Positions 15,119 through 23,250 of a stretch of 64,000 nt of DNA are shown one piece after another; the first letter of the stretch is position 1; the number at the start of each line of letters is the position of its first letter. The stretch is from Iamia sp963728655 (GTDB lineage Bacteria; Actinomycetota; Acidimicrobiia; Acidimicrobiales; Iamiaceae), in assembly GCA_963728655.1 (NCBI GenBank), contig CAVSLD010000001.1:248001-312000 (forward strand). The letters are read 5' to 3'. The translations under genes were made by a program, and so were the position numbers. The notes beneath the pieces were generated by a model that saw nothing but the letters and a program-made list of their open reading frames with translations, made no database searches and was not told the origin of the DNA.

Positions 15119-16549
15119 ATGCGCACCCAGGACTCCCTCTACATCGACGGCCAGTGGGTCCCCTCCACCGGCACCGGCACGCTCGAGGTGGTGAACGCCT
15201 CCACCGAGGAGGTGATGGGCTCCATCCCCGAGGGCACCGCCGACGACGTCGACCGGGCCGTCGCCGCCGCCCGCGCCGCCTTCGACGGGTGGGCCGCCAC
15301 CGCCCCGGCCGAGCGCAGCAAGGTCCTCCGCGCCCTCTCCGAGGGCCTCCAGGCCCGCAGCGAGGAGATCGCCGAGGTCATCTGCGGCGAGGTCGGCATG
15401 CCCCTGGCCATGGCCCAGCGCATCCAGGCCGGCCTGCCCATCGTCATCTCCGGCACCTACGCCGACCTGGTCGACCAGGTCGAGTGGGAGGCCGAGGTGG
15501 GCAACAGCCTGGTGGTGAAGGAGCCCGTCGGCGTGGTGGGCGCCATCACCCCGTGGAACTACCCACTGCACCAGGTCGTCTGCAAGGTCGCCCCCGCCCT
15601 GGCCGCGGGCTGCACGGTCGTGCTCAAGCCGAGCGAGGTCGCCCCGCTCAGCGCCTTCGTCCTGGCCGAGATCATCGACGGCCTGGGCCTGCCCGCCGGC
15701 GTGTTCAACCTGGTCACCGGGGTGGGTCCGGTCGTGGGCGAGGCCATCGCGGCCCACCCCGACGTCGACATGGTGAGCTTCACCGGCTCCACCCGCTCGG
15801 GCCAGCGGGTCTCCGAGCTGGCCGCCGGCACGGTCAAGCGGGTGGCGTTGGAGCTGGGCGGCAAGTCGGCCAACGTCATCCTCGACGACCTCGAGGGCGA
15901 GGCCCTGGAGAAGGCCGTCCGCAAGGGCGTGGGCGCCTGCTACCTCAACTCGGGCCAGACCTGCAGCGCCCTCACCCGCATGGTCGTCCCCCGTGACAAG
16001 AAGGACGAGATCGTCGACATCGTGCGCGACGAGGTCGAGTCCACCTGGACCCTGGGCGACGCCGCCACCAGCGGCGCCCGCCTCGGCCCGCTGATCTCCG
16101 ATGTCCAGCGCGACCGCGTGCGGGGCTACATCCGCAAGGGCATCGAGGAGGGCGCCACCCTCGTCACCGGCGGCGACGAGGCCCCCGACGACCTGCCCAC
16201 CGGCTACTTCGTCAAGCCCACCGTCTTCGCCGACGTCGACCCGTCCATGACCATCGCCCAGGAGGAGATCTTCGGCCCGGTGCTCTCGATCCTCGCCTAC
16301 GACGACACCGACGACGCCGTGCGCATCGCCAACGACACGCAGTACGGCCTGGCCGGCGGCGTGTGGGGCGCCGACGACGAGCGGGCCCGGGCCGTGGCCC
16401 GCCGGCTGCGCACCGGCCAGGTCGACGTCAACGGCGGCAGCTACAACCCGCTGGCCCCCTTCGGCGGCTACAAGCTCTCCGGCAACGGACGCGAGCTGGG
16501 CATGTACGGCCTGGAGGAGTACCTCCAGGTCAAGTCCCTCCAGCTGTAG
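15119..16549 (+). CDS. NAD(P)-dependent aldehyde dehydrogenase
   Basis: 476-residue ALDH superfamily enzyme oxidising an aldehyde to its acid. The cofactor and active-site blocks appear in order: GAITPWNYPL near residue 140, KPSEVAPLS near 170, SFTGSTRSGQ near 222, the general-base Glu in ALELGGKSAN near 243, the nucleophile Cys in NSGQTCSALTRM near 280, and EEIFGPVLSI near 380. Length is standard. It has no obvious partner gene; the upstream luciferase-like enzyme could supply an aldehyde (speculative). A terminator hairpin follows. Substrate preference is not predictable. Confidence 0.93.
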   Translation: MRTQDSLYIDGQWVPSTGTGTLEVVNASTEEVMGSIPEGTADDVDRAVAAARAAFDGWAATAPAERSKVLRALSEGLQARSEEIAEVICGEVGMPLAMAQRIQAGLPIVISGTYADLVDQVEWEAEVGNSLVVKEPVGVVGAITPWNYPLHQVVCKVAPALAAGCTVVLKPSEVAPLSAFVLAEIIDGLGLPAGVFNLVTGVGPVVGEAIAAHPDVDMVSFTGSTRSGQRVSELAAGTVKRVALELGGKSANVILDDLEGEALEKAVRKGVGACYLNSGQTCSALTRMVVPRDKKDEIVDIVRDEVESTWTLGDAATSGARLGPLISDVQRDRVRGYIRKGIEEGATLVTGGDEAPDDLPTGYFVKPTVFADVDPSMTIAQEEIFGPVLSILAYDDTDDAVRIANDTQYGLAGGVWGADDERARAVARRLRTGQVDVNGGSYNPLAPFGGYKLSGNGRELGMYGLEEYLQVKSLQL

Positions 16550-16555
16550 CCCTCT

Positions 16556-16585
16556 CCTCGCCGCCCCGTCGCCGGGGCGGCGAGG
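16556..16585. terminator. bidirectional terminator hairpin
   Basis: CCTCGCCGCCCC (16556-16567), six-base loop, GGGGCGGCGAGG (16574-16585): a perfect 12-bp stem in the 42 bases between two convergent genes. Confidence 0.7.
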
Positions 16586-16591
16586 ACCCGT

Positions 16592-18172
16592 TCAGCCGGG
16601 AATGCCGGAGGGGTCGGCGTAGGCCTCCAGGGCGTCGCGGTCGTCCTCCAGGGCCCACCCGGCCTCGATGGTCGCGTCGGTGGCCTCGTCGTACTGCTGC
16701 TCATAGCCCTCCGGTGACGGGTACAGGCCCTCCAGCTGCACCTCCGTGAACGGGATCGTGGAGCCCAGCAGCAGGCAGATGGTCGACGGATCAGGTCCGG
16801 GCTCGCCCGTGAGGGCGGCCACCGGCACGTCGACCGGTGGGGTGCGGATGCCGCCCACCGCGATGCCGTCGTCGTCACGGGTGATCTCCGGGGCGTCGCC
16901 CTCGGTCACCTCCAACCGGGGCGCTTCGGGCGGAGGCTCGCCGCTGTCCATCCAGTCCGCCAGGGCCCGGTAGGCGGCCTTGGCCACCACGTGGAGGGGG
17001 CCGTCGTTGATGGCCACGCCGCAGTCGATGAACTCGGCGGCCTCGCCGATGGTGTGGAGATCCGCGTGGGCCGTGCCCGCCACCTCCCAGAGCCGGAAGG
17101 TGTCGGAGTCGTCCTGGCGGGCCGCGTAGGAGCCGATGAGCGAGGTCACGTCGCCCTCGGTCTGCAGGTCCATCACCGGCGCGTCGATGTCGTCGCGGAA
17201 CACCGTCGCCTCGCCCCCGAGGGCGGCGGCGATGTCGGCCGCCTCGCCCGGCCCCACCAGCGGCAGCGGCGTCCCGCCCCGGCTGTGGACGTAGAAGCCG
17301 TCGAAGGTCTCGGTCAGGGGCTGCACCCCGTCGTAGTAGGTGACCAGGGCGAAGGCGGACTGCGACTGGCCGGCGGCGACCAGCCGCTCGGGCTCCAGGC
17401 CGTCGAGCGCCTCGCCGGCGCCGATGGCCCGGGCCACCTGGGTGAAGATGTCGAAGGAGAAGCCGTCGCCGGGGTGGGCGAGGTCGCCGTAGCGCTCGGG
17501 GTCGATGGCCTTGAGGCCCTTGCCGGCGAAGTCGGCGCCGGGGATGTCGTCGACCGAGACCGCCACCGGCCCGCCCTCCACCCCGATCTGCTGCGCCGAC
17601 ACGCCGACCCAGGCGTCGCCAGCTCGGGCCAGCTCCTCCTGGAGGTTCGTCCACTCCGGCTCGGCATCGGCCCCGGAGCTGACGTTGAGCCACTCGAAGA
17701 CGACGGTGCCGCTGAAGGCGGCCGGGTCCTCCGGGGTGCGCACCAGGATGCGGGTGCGGTAGTCGGCCTCGCCGTCGTCGACGAAGCTCCACCGTCCGTC
17801 GCCGCCCAGCTCGCCCTCGGCCGCGTAGGACGTCGCCGTCCCGGCGGCCACGTACTCCTGCTCCTGGTAGCCGAGGGCCTCGAGGTCGTCGGGCGCGCCG
17901 GCGGCGAGGAAGGGCCCGTCGCCGCCGGTGAGCTCCTCCGACACGTCGGCGGCCGGCCCCGCCGGCGCGGCCTCGGCCGCCGTGGTGGTCGCCTCCCCGT
18001 CCGTCGACGGGGCCGCCGTGGTGGTCGCGGCGTCGCTCGACCCGCCGTCGTCGGAGCAGGCCGACGCGGCCAGCACCAGGGCCACGGCCAGCACGCCGGC
18101 CACTCGGAACCCGCTCCGTCGCCGCCCGCGCCGCGCGCTCGTCGGCAGGCCGGTCGTCGTCGCTGCCGTCAT
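16592..18172 (-). CDS. alpha/beta-hydrolase-domain lipoprotein (Abhydrolase_10-like)
   Basis: 526 residues, exported. The Arg-rich n-region, hydrophobic core and LAASAC lipobox near residues 34-39 are followed by a low-complexity Ser/Thr/Ala linker. The remaining ~440 residues match the PF20091-type hydrolase domain: YRTRILVRTPEDPAAFSGTVVFEWLNVSSG near 160-190, the nucleophile block AAGQSQSAFALVTYYD near 310-325 and a WEVAGTAHADLH block near 405-417 that would carry the base. The start at the ATG 18172 has a GGGGGA ribosome site; the frame continues 28 codons further upstream without coding character. Function unknown; probably a cell-surface esterase. Confidence 0.72.
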   Translation of the reverse strand: MTAATTTGLPTSARRGRRRSGFRVAGVLAVALVLAASACSDDGGSSDAATTTAAPSTDGEATTTAAEAAPAGPAADVSEELTGGDGPFLAAGAPDDLEALGYQEQEYVAAGTATSYAAEGELGGDGRWSFVDDGEADYRTRILVRTPEDPAAFSGTVVFEWLNVSSGADAEPEWTNLQEELARAGDAWVGVSAQQIGVEGGPVAVSVDDIPGADFAGKGLKAIDPERYGDLAHPGDGFSFDIFTQVARAIGAGEALDGLEPERLVAAGQSQSAFALVTYYDGVQPLTETFDGFYVHSRGGTPLPLVGPGEAADIAAALGGEATVFRDDIDAPVMDLQTEGDVTSLIGSYAARQDDSDTFRLWEVAGTAHADLHTIGEAAEFIDCGVAINDGPLHVVAKAAYRALADWMDSGEPPPEAPRLEVTEGDAPEITRDDDGIAVGGIRTPPVDVPVAALTGEPGPDPSTICLLLGSTIPFTEVQLEGLYPSPEGYEQQYDEATDATIEAGWALEDDRDALEAYADPSGIPG

Positions 18173-18269
18173 CGTGGGGTCCCCCGGGGTGTCGTGGTGC
18201 GGTCCGTCAGCCTGGACCACCGGCGCCCCCTCGTGCACCGCGACCCTGCGAGACACCGCCGTCGGCCGC

Positions 18270-18953
18270 TCAGGCCCCGAGGACCTGCGCCCCGCCCGAG
18301 GGCGAGCGACTGCCGGCCGAGCGGCGCCGAGCCACGTAGTGGCCCAGGATCATCAGGCTCAGGAACGCAGCCAGGGTGCACCAGATCGAGGAGTAGTCCT
18401 TGGCCTCGATGAGCGCCGCGGTGCCCATGGCCAGGAAGTTGGCGATGCCGAAGGCCCGCACCCAGCGGTGGGTGCTGAGGGCGGGCGTGAGGCAGGTGGC
18501 GGCGACGTAGGGCACTGCGAGGTAGACCGCCGAGAAGCCGAGGCCGAGGCGGTAGTCGAGGTTGTCGGCCACCACCCGGACGCTGATCTCCGGTTGGATC
18601 GACTGCACGAACATGAACCCGGCCAGCACGCCGCCGACCGCCATGAGCCCGGCCATCCAGCGTCGTCGGCGCGGGTCGCGCTCGATCAGCCACACCGCCC
18701 AGGGCACGTAGATGGGCAGCAGGGCCCAGGCGTAGAGCACCCACGAGTGCACCCCGAACCCGGTGAGGGGGGCGGCGTCGCGCCCGTCCAGGGCCAGCCA
18801 GGTGAGGCCCTCGAGGGCCTGGTGGATCCCGAAGAGGAGCGGGAGGGCGGCGAAGGGCACCTCCCGCCTGTCCTCGACCAACGCCAGGGCACCGACGCCC
18901 GCGGCGGTGATGACCGCCGCGCCCGCGAAGCTCGCCTCGGCGCTGAAGCACAT
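18270..18953 (-). CDS. DUF6629-family membrane protein
   Basis: 227 residues, about seven hydrophobic helices. The N-terminus MCFSAEASFAGAAVITAAGVGAL, the LLFGIHQALEGLTWLAL segment near 40-55 and the YVPWAVWLIERDPRRRRWM segment match the DUF6629 family, whose members all begin MCFSA. The conserved early Cys may be functional, but the family has no assigned activity. Tail-to-head with the upstream hydrolase lipoprotein on the same strand at 97 bases, and divergent from the DUF4326 gene. Confidence 0.75.
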   Translation of the reverse strand: MCFSAEASFAGAAVITAAGVGALALVEDRREVPFAALPLLFGIHQALEGLTWLALDGRDAAPLTGFGVHSWVLYAWALLPIYVPWAVWLIERDPRRRRWMAGLMAVGGVLAGFMFVQSIQPEISVRVVADNLDYRLGLGFSAVYLAVPYVAATCLTPALSTHRWVRAFGIANFLAMGTAALIEAKDYSSIWCTLAAFLSLMILGHYVARRRSAGSRSPSGGAQVLGA

Positions 18954-19084
18954 CGGACCAGCATGGCGGTCCTCGATCGCGGTCCCGAGGATGGTCGGCG
19001 GCGTCTGGCCCCGCGGGCGGGGGCTCGGGCACCCTGTGGCGTGGACGCGCCCGCCCTGCTTCGTCGAGCCGGTGCCGCCCGCTC

Positions 19085-19429
19085 GTGAGCGCGCCCCGGC
19101 GCACCCGGCTCCGGCGGACCCGGGGGTGGCGCAAGCCGCAGGGGACCGTGGTCGTGGCCCGCCCCTCGCGGTGGGGCAACCCCTTCACCCTGGACGGCGC
19201 CGCCGTCGACCACCCCGGGGCCGACCAGGCCGAGCTGCGGGCCGTGACCGTCGCCGCCTTCCGCGACCTGGTGGAGGGGCGCCGGGCCGACGCCGCCTAC
19301 CCGACCCGAGAGGAGATCCGGGTGGCCCTGGCCGGGCGCGACCTGGCCTGCTGGTGCCCCCTCGACGGCCCCTGCCACGCGGACGTCCTCCTCGAGGTGG
19401 CCAACGCCCCGGCCGACCGGGACGGCTGA
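19085..19429 (+). CDS. DUF4326 domain protein
   Basis: 114 residues. TRGWRKPQGTVVVARPSRWGNPFTL near residues 12-36 and LAGRDLACWCPLDGPCHADVLLEVAN near 82-107 are the two invariant blocks of DUF4326, including the CWC...C motif that may bind metal. The family is common in actinobacteria and phages, and no biochemical role is established as far as I know. GTG start. It ends eight bases from the stop of the convergent MBL-fold gene. Confidence 0.85.
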   Translation: MSAPRRTRLRRTRGWRKPQGTVVVARPSRWGNPFTLDGAAVDHPGADQAELRAVTVAAFRDLVEGRRADAAYPTREEIRVALAGRDLACWCPLDGPCHADVLLEVANAPADRDG

Positions 19430-19436
19430 CCGCCGG

Positions 19437-20507
19437 TCAGAGCTGGTAGAGCAGGACGCCGGACTCCTCGCGCTGCTGGGCCCGGCCCTGCATCCGCAGG
19501 TGCTCGAGGTGGGCGTAGGTCTCGTCCTCGGCCATGGCACCCCAGGAGCGCTCGGCGAACAGGCGGCGGGAGTAGTCGGTCACGCTGGCCCAGCCCAGGT
19601 CGTCGCCGATGGCCTGGAGCTCGGCCAGGCGCTCGACGTGGTGCACCTTGATCTCCTCCACCCGCCGGCCCAGGTCGGTGAACGGGTGGCCGTGGGCGGG
19701 GAGCACCACCGCCACGCCGGGCAAGCCGACCAGGTCGTCGAGGGAGTCGACGTAGCGACCGAGAGAGTCGTCGGGGAGCATCCCGGAGATGTGGGGCGTG
19801 ATGGTGGGGAGCACCTGGTCGCCGGCCAGCAGGACGCCGTCCTCCTCGGAGAACAGGCACAGGTGGTCGTCGGTGTGGCCCGGGGTGAAGACGCCCAGCC
19901 AGTCGCGCCCGCCGAGGGTGAGGCGGGCCCGGTCGGCGACGCGGATGCTCGGGTGGGGGACCTTCATCCAGCGGAAGAACTCCCCGGCCCGGGCCCGCAT
20001 CTCCTTCAGCCGCTCCGGCGGGGGACCCATGGGCTCGCCGCCCCAGGGCGTCGGGCGGCGCCAGGCCGCACCGGGCGGGGCGTCCTCCTCGGCCACCGAG
20101 TCGCGCACCTCCAGCTCGCTCTCGTCGGCCTCCATCTGGTCGAAGAAGGTGCGGAAGCGCTCGAAGGCCACGATGTCGGCGCCGGTCTCCTGGGCCAGCA
20201 GCCCGGCGTTGCCGAAGTGGTCGGGGTGGGAGTGGGTGACGACCACGGTGTGGACGCGGGCGAGGGGCACCTCGGCCGCGGCCAGGCGGGCCAGCAGGGC
20301 GTTCCACGACGCCTCGCCGGGGAGGCCGGGGTCGACCAGGGTCACGCCCCGGTCGTCCTCCATGGCGTAGCAGTTCACGTGGCCCAGCCCGGTGAAGTCG
20401 ATGGGCAGCTGGAGCCGGCGGATGCCCGGCGCGACCTCGGTGATCTCCTCCGAGGCGTCCTCCTTCTCCTGCTTGTGCGGGCGCACGGGGGGCGGGGTCG
20501 GGTCCAC
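19437..20507 (-). CDS. MBL-fold metallo-hydrolase
   Basis: 356 residues. The beta-lactamase fold is shown by VTHSHPDHFGN near residues 93-103 (HxHxDH), GHTDDHLCLF near 205-214, the metal Asp in LLAGDQVLP near 222, and LPAHGHPFTDL near 263. A C-terminal helical extension (VERLAELQ...YSRRLFAERSWGAM...HLRMQGRA) resembles the LACTB2 / hydroxyacylglutathione-hydrolase-like group. A TAGGGT -10 six bases before the GTG at 20507 and an adjoining TetR-type operator suggest a leaderless, repressible transcript. It could hydrolyse a thioester or lactone from a catabolic pathway (inference). Confidence 0.85.
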   Translation of the reverse strand: MDPTPPPVRPHKQEKEDASEEITEVAPGIRRLQLPIDFTGLGHVNCYAMEDDRGVTLVDPGLPGEASWNALLARLAAAEVPLARVHTVVVTHSHPDHFGNAGLLAQETGADIVAFERFRTFFDQMEADESELEVRDSVAEEDAPPGAAWRRPTPWGGEPMGPPPERLKEMRARAGEFFRWMKVPHPSIRVADRARLTLGGRDWLGVFTPGHTDDHLCLFSEEDGVLLAGDQVLPTITPHISGMLPDDSLGRYVDSLDDLVGLPGVAVVLPAHGHPFTDLGRRVEEIKVHHVERLAELQAIGDDLGWASVTDYSRRLFAERSWGAMAEDETYAHLEHLRMQGRAQQREESGVLLYQL

Positions 20508-20513
20508 GCCCCG

Positions 20514-20537
20514 ACCCTAACTTGACCGGGCGGTCAA
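20514..20537 (-). promoter_or_regulatory. -10 box plus TetR-type operator of the MBL-fold gene
   Basis: On the minus strand TAGGGT (20519-20514) lies six bases before the GTG start. Just upstream is the perfect 16-bp dyad TTGACCG-GG-CGGTCAA (20522-20537), a typical TetR-family half-site arrangement. No tetR gene is within 6 kb, so the repressor acts from elsewhere. Confidence 0.6.
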
Positions 20538-20633
20538 TCGTCGGGTGCCGCCCCGGGGAGCGCCGACGGTGCCCCGGGCCGGTCCGTGCCAGGCTCGGGC
20601 GGCCCACCCCACCCCGAACGCCCCGGAGGCACC

Positions 20634-21143
20634 GTGGCCCTGCAGGGCTTCTCCCACATCGGGATCTGCGTGACCGACATCGAGCGGTCCCGCCGGTTCT
20701 ACGTCGACGTGCTCGGCTTCACCCCGCTCTACGCCCTCGACCTCACCGACGACGAGGTGGCCGCCACCATGGAGCAGTCGGGGACCTTCCGCTCAGCCAT
20801 GCTCCTCCGCGACGACCTGCGCATCGAGCTGCTGCAGTGGGTCGACGTCCCCGTGACCGGGTCGGGGGAGCGCAAGCCCATGACCGGGCTGGGGTTCACC
20901 CACCTGTCGTTCCGGGTGGACGCCATCGACGAGCTGTCCGACGCGGTGCGCGCCGCCGGTGGGGCGGTCCACGACCAGACCCTGTCGGTGCTCGACCCGG
21001 GGGACGGGACGCCGCCGACCAGGCTGCTGTACGTCACCGATCCCGACGGCACCCGCATCGAGCTGATGGAGAACGTGCCCGACCTGTCGCTCATGGCCCC
21101 TGCCGCAGCCGACGCCCTCCGCTCCCGCTTCGACCACGACTGA
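20634..21143 (+). CDS. VOC-family (glyoxalase/dioxygenase fold) protein
   Basis: 169 residues, one vicinal-oxygen-chelate module. FSHIGICVTDIERSRRFYVDVLGF at residues 5-28 carries the first metal His, GLGFTHLSFRVDAID near 85-99 the second, and DPDGTRIELMEN near 140-151 the Glu. Metalloenzymes of this fold include glyoxalases, methylmalonyl-CoA epimerases and ring-cleavage dioxygenases. The GTG at 20634 follows a perfect GGAGG. The downstream FAH-family and extradiol-dioxygenase genes suggest an aromatic catabolic setting, but this single-module protein cannot be assigned a reaction. Confidence 0.8.
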   Translation: MALQGFSHIGICVTDIERSRRFYVDVLGFTPLYALDLTDDEVAATMEQSGTFRSAMLLRDDLRIELLQWVDVPVTGSGERKPMTGLGFTHLSFRVDAIDELSDAVRAAGGAVHDQTLSVLDPGDGTPPTRLLYVTDPDGTRIELMENVPDLSLMAPAAADALRSRFDHD

Positions 21144-21222
21144 CGCCGGTCGGGACGCCGTCCCGGGCCGCGGCCGCCCTAGCCGACCCGCGCACCCCAC
21201 CGACCCCCGACGGAGACCCTGC

Positions 21223-22068
21223 ATGAAGATCGCCAACCACGACGGCCGGCTGGCCCTCGTCGTCGACGGGGGCGTCATCGACGTCCACGCCGCCTCCGAC
21301 GGCCGCTTCGGCCCCGACCCGGCCTCGGCCTACGACGCCTGGGACGACCTCGTCACCTGGGCCGCCGACGCCACCGGCGAGGTGGTGCCCCTCGACGAGG
21401 CCGCCCTCGGCGCCCCGTCGCCCACGCCCCGCCAGGTGTTCGCCATCGGGCTCAACTACGCCAGTCACGCCGAGGAGTCGGGCATGGACCTGCCCGCCAT
21501 CCCCGCCGTCTTCACCAAGTACCCGTCCAGCCTCACCGGGCCCTTCGCCCCCGTCGAGCTCTCGGGCGCCATGGTCGACTGGGAGGTCGAGCTGGTCGTC
21601 GTGATCGGCCGGGAGGCCGACCGGGTGGCCGAGGCCGACGCCTGGGACCACGTGGCCGGGCTCACGGTCGGCCAGGACGTCTCGGACCGCCACGTGCAGT
21701 TCGCCGCCGGCGGCCCAGTTCTCGCTCGGCAAGTCCTACCGGTCCTACGGGCCCACCGGGCCCTGGCTGGTCACCCCCGACGAGCTCGACGACCCCGAGG
21801 ACCTCGCGCTGGGGTGCTCGCTCGACGGCGAGACGTGCAGGACGACCGCACCTCGGGCCTGGTGTTCGGCATCCCCCGCCTGATCGCCGAGCTGTCCGCC
21901 GTCTGCCCGCTGCTGCCGGGCGACCTCATCTTCACCGGCACCCCGGCCGGCGTCGGCATCGGCCGCACGCCGCCCCGCTTCCTCGTCGCGGGCGAGGTCC
22001 TGGAGAGCTGGATCGAGGGCATCGGCACCATCCGCAGCACCGTCGTCGCCGGAGGCGAGCCATCGTGA
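21223..22068 (+). CDS. fumarylacetoacetate-hydrolase-family protein, two compensating frame breaks
   Basis: FAH-fold hydrolase or isomerase acting on 2-oxo-enoate products of aromatic ring cleavage. VFAIGLNYASHAEESG near residues 73-88, FTKYPSSLTGP, DWEVELVVVIG and the C-terminal LIFTGTPAGVGIGR match the family and its acidic metal ligands. Around 21713 one extra C turns the natural AAGGQFSLGKSYRSYGP reading into AAGGPVLARQVL; around 21833 a missing G restores the frame at VQDDRTSGLVFG. About 40 residues are therefore scrambled in the raw translation. With both bases corrected the protein is full length. Its stop overlaps the next start (GTGA). Confidence 0.8.
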   Translation: MKIANHDGRLALVVDGGVIDVHAASDGRFGPDPASAYDAWDDLVTWAADATGEVVPLDEAALGAPSPTPRQVFAIGLNYASHAEESGMDLPAIPAVFTKYPSSLTGPFAPVELSGAMVDWEVELVVVIGREADRVAEADAWDHVAGLTVGQDVSDRHVQFAAGGPVLARQVLPVLRAHRALAGHPRRARRPRGPRAGVLARRRDVQDDRTSGLVFGIPRLIAELSAVCPLLPGDLIFTGTPAGVGIGRTPPRFLVAGEVLESWIEGIGTIRSTVVAGGEPS

Positions 22069-22974
22069 GCACGCACCGATCGAGCTGGGCTACGTCCGCG
22101 TGGAGGTGGCCGACCCCGGGCGCTCGGGGCCTTCCTCACCGACGTGGTGGGCCTCGCCCCCGGGCCCGAGACCACCGCCGGCGAGGCCACCTGGACCGAC
22201 GACGCCGCCGTGCACCGGGTGCTCGTCGCCGAGGGCCCGCGCGACGACCTCACCACCCTGGGCTTCGAGGCCGTCGACGCCGACGCCTTCGACGCCACCG
22301 TCGCCCGCCTGGCCGCCGCCGGCTACCCCGCCACCGAGGGCGACGAGGCCGTCTGCGCCGCCCGCCGCGTCGAGCACCTGGCCGCGGTCGAGGCGCCGTG
22401 GGGCTCCACCGTCGAGGTCGTGACGGGCCTGGCCCGCGAGCCCGAGCCGGCGGCCACGCCGCTGGTGCCGGGCGGGTTCCTCACCGCCGGGGTGGGCATG
22501 GGCCACGCCGTGGTGGCCACCACCGCCTTCGAGGAGTCGGTCCGCTTCGCCACCGAGGGCCTGGGCATGGCCCGCTCCGACTGGCTCGAGACCGAGGTGG
22601 CGCCGGGCATCGAGCTGGAGGTCCACTTCCTCCACTGCAACGCCCGCCACCACACCCTCGCCCTGGCCCGGGCCCCGTTCGCGCTGCCCCAGGCCCTCCA
22701 CCACCTCATGGTGGAGACCAACGAGCGCGACGACGTGGGCCGGGCCTACGACCGGGCCGTGGCCGCCGGGCTGCCCCTGCCCAACGGCCTGGGCCGCCAC
22801 GACAACGACGAGATGTTCTCCTTCTACGTGGCCAGCCCGGCCGGCTTCCAGGTGGAGGTGGGCCACGGCGCCCGCACCATCACCGAGCCCTGGACCGACG
22901 ACCGCCGCTACGACCGCATCAGCGCCTGGGGCCACCACCCCGTGGCCCCGGCCGCCGGCGGGGGCGCGCCGTGA
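22065..22974 (+). CDS. type I extradiol ring-cleavage dioxygenase (BphC/HsaC-like), frame breaks at the N-terminus
   Basis: Two VOC modules in one chain, ~300 residues. The C-terminal half carries the three iron ligands: His in GMGHAVV, His in LHHLMVETNERDDVG, and Glu in GFQVEVGHGARTI. WYRNH-free substrate helices and the FYVASPAGFQVE block match 2,3-dihydroxybiphenyl- or catechol-type dioxygenases. The GTG at 22065 overlaps the FAH stop. From it the frame must change twice (near 22075 and 22132) to read PIELGYVRVEVADPG and then AFLTDVVGLAPGPETT; from 22144 the frame is clean. Coupled to the FAH gene, it fits meta-cleavage of an aromatic (or steroid A-ring) intermediate. The substrate is inferred only from family. 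Confidence 0.75.
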
Positions 22975-23202
22975 CCACCGAGGTGATCCTCACCGGCACC
23001 GGCGTGCCCCACCCCCGGCCGGGCCGGGCCGGGGTGCCTCGTCCGCCGCGGCGACGTGGCCCTCCAGCTCGACGCCGGGCGGGCCACCGTCCTGCGGTCG
23101 ATGGAGGCGGGCACGCCCCCGCACGCCCTCAGCGCCCTGTTCGTCACCCATGCCCACAGGCCCAGGGCCTCCGCGGCTGCGGGACCGACCCCGTACCGGT
23201 GA
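22971..23202 (+). pseudogene. 5' fragment of an MBL-fold hydrolase
   Basis: The GTG overlaps the dioxygenase stop (GTGA). It reads TTEVILTGTGVPHPRPGRAG, then after a one-base break near 23030 continues GCLVRRGDVALQLDAGRATVLRSM...ALFVTHAH, the N-terminus of a ribonuclease-Z/arylsulfatase-type MBL enzyme up to the first two His of HxHxDH. There it breaks off into RPRASAAAGPTPYR and a stop inside a long palindrome. At least 200 residues are missing, so the product cannot be active as an MBL hydrolase. The junction lies within 45 bases of the palindrome, so a deletion mediated by that structure, or an assembly join, is likely. Confidence 0.6.
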
Positions 23203-23250
23203 AGCCTGCCCGTCGCCGGCGACGGGCAGGCTTCACCAGTACGAGGGGTC
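23187..23250. terminator. very long palindrome between convergent genes
   Basis: The core 23199-23236 is a perfect 38-bp palindrome: the left arm GTGAAGCCTGCCCGTCGCC is followed without spacer by its exact complement. The stem extends outward through GTAC/GTAC (23193-23196 with 23239-23242) and GACCCC/GGGGTC (23187-23192 with 23245-23250), broken by one mismatch and a two-base bulge. It sits between the truncated MBL gene and the convergent sulfotransferase gene, touching both stops. A bidirectional terminator is the simplest reading. Confidence 0.6.
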
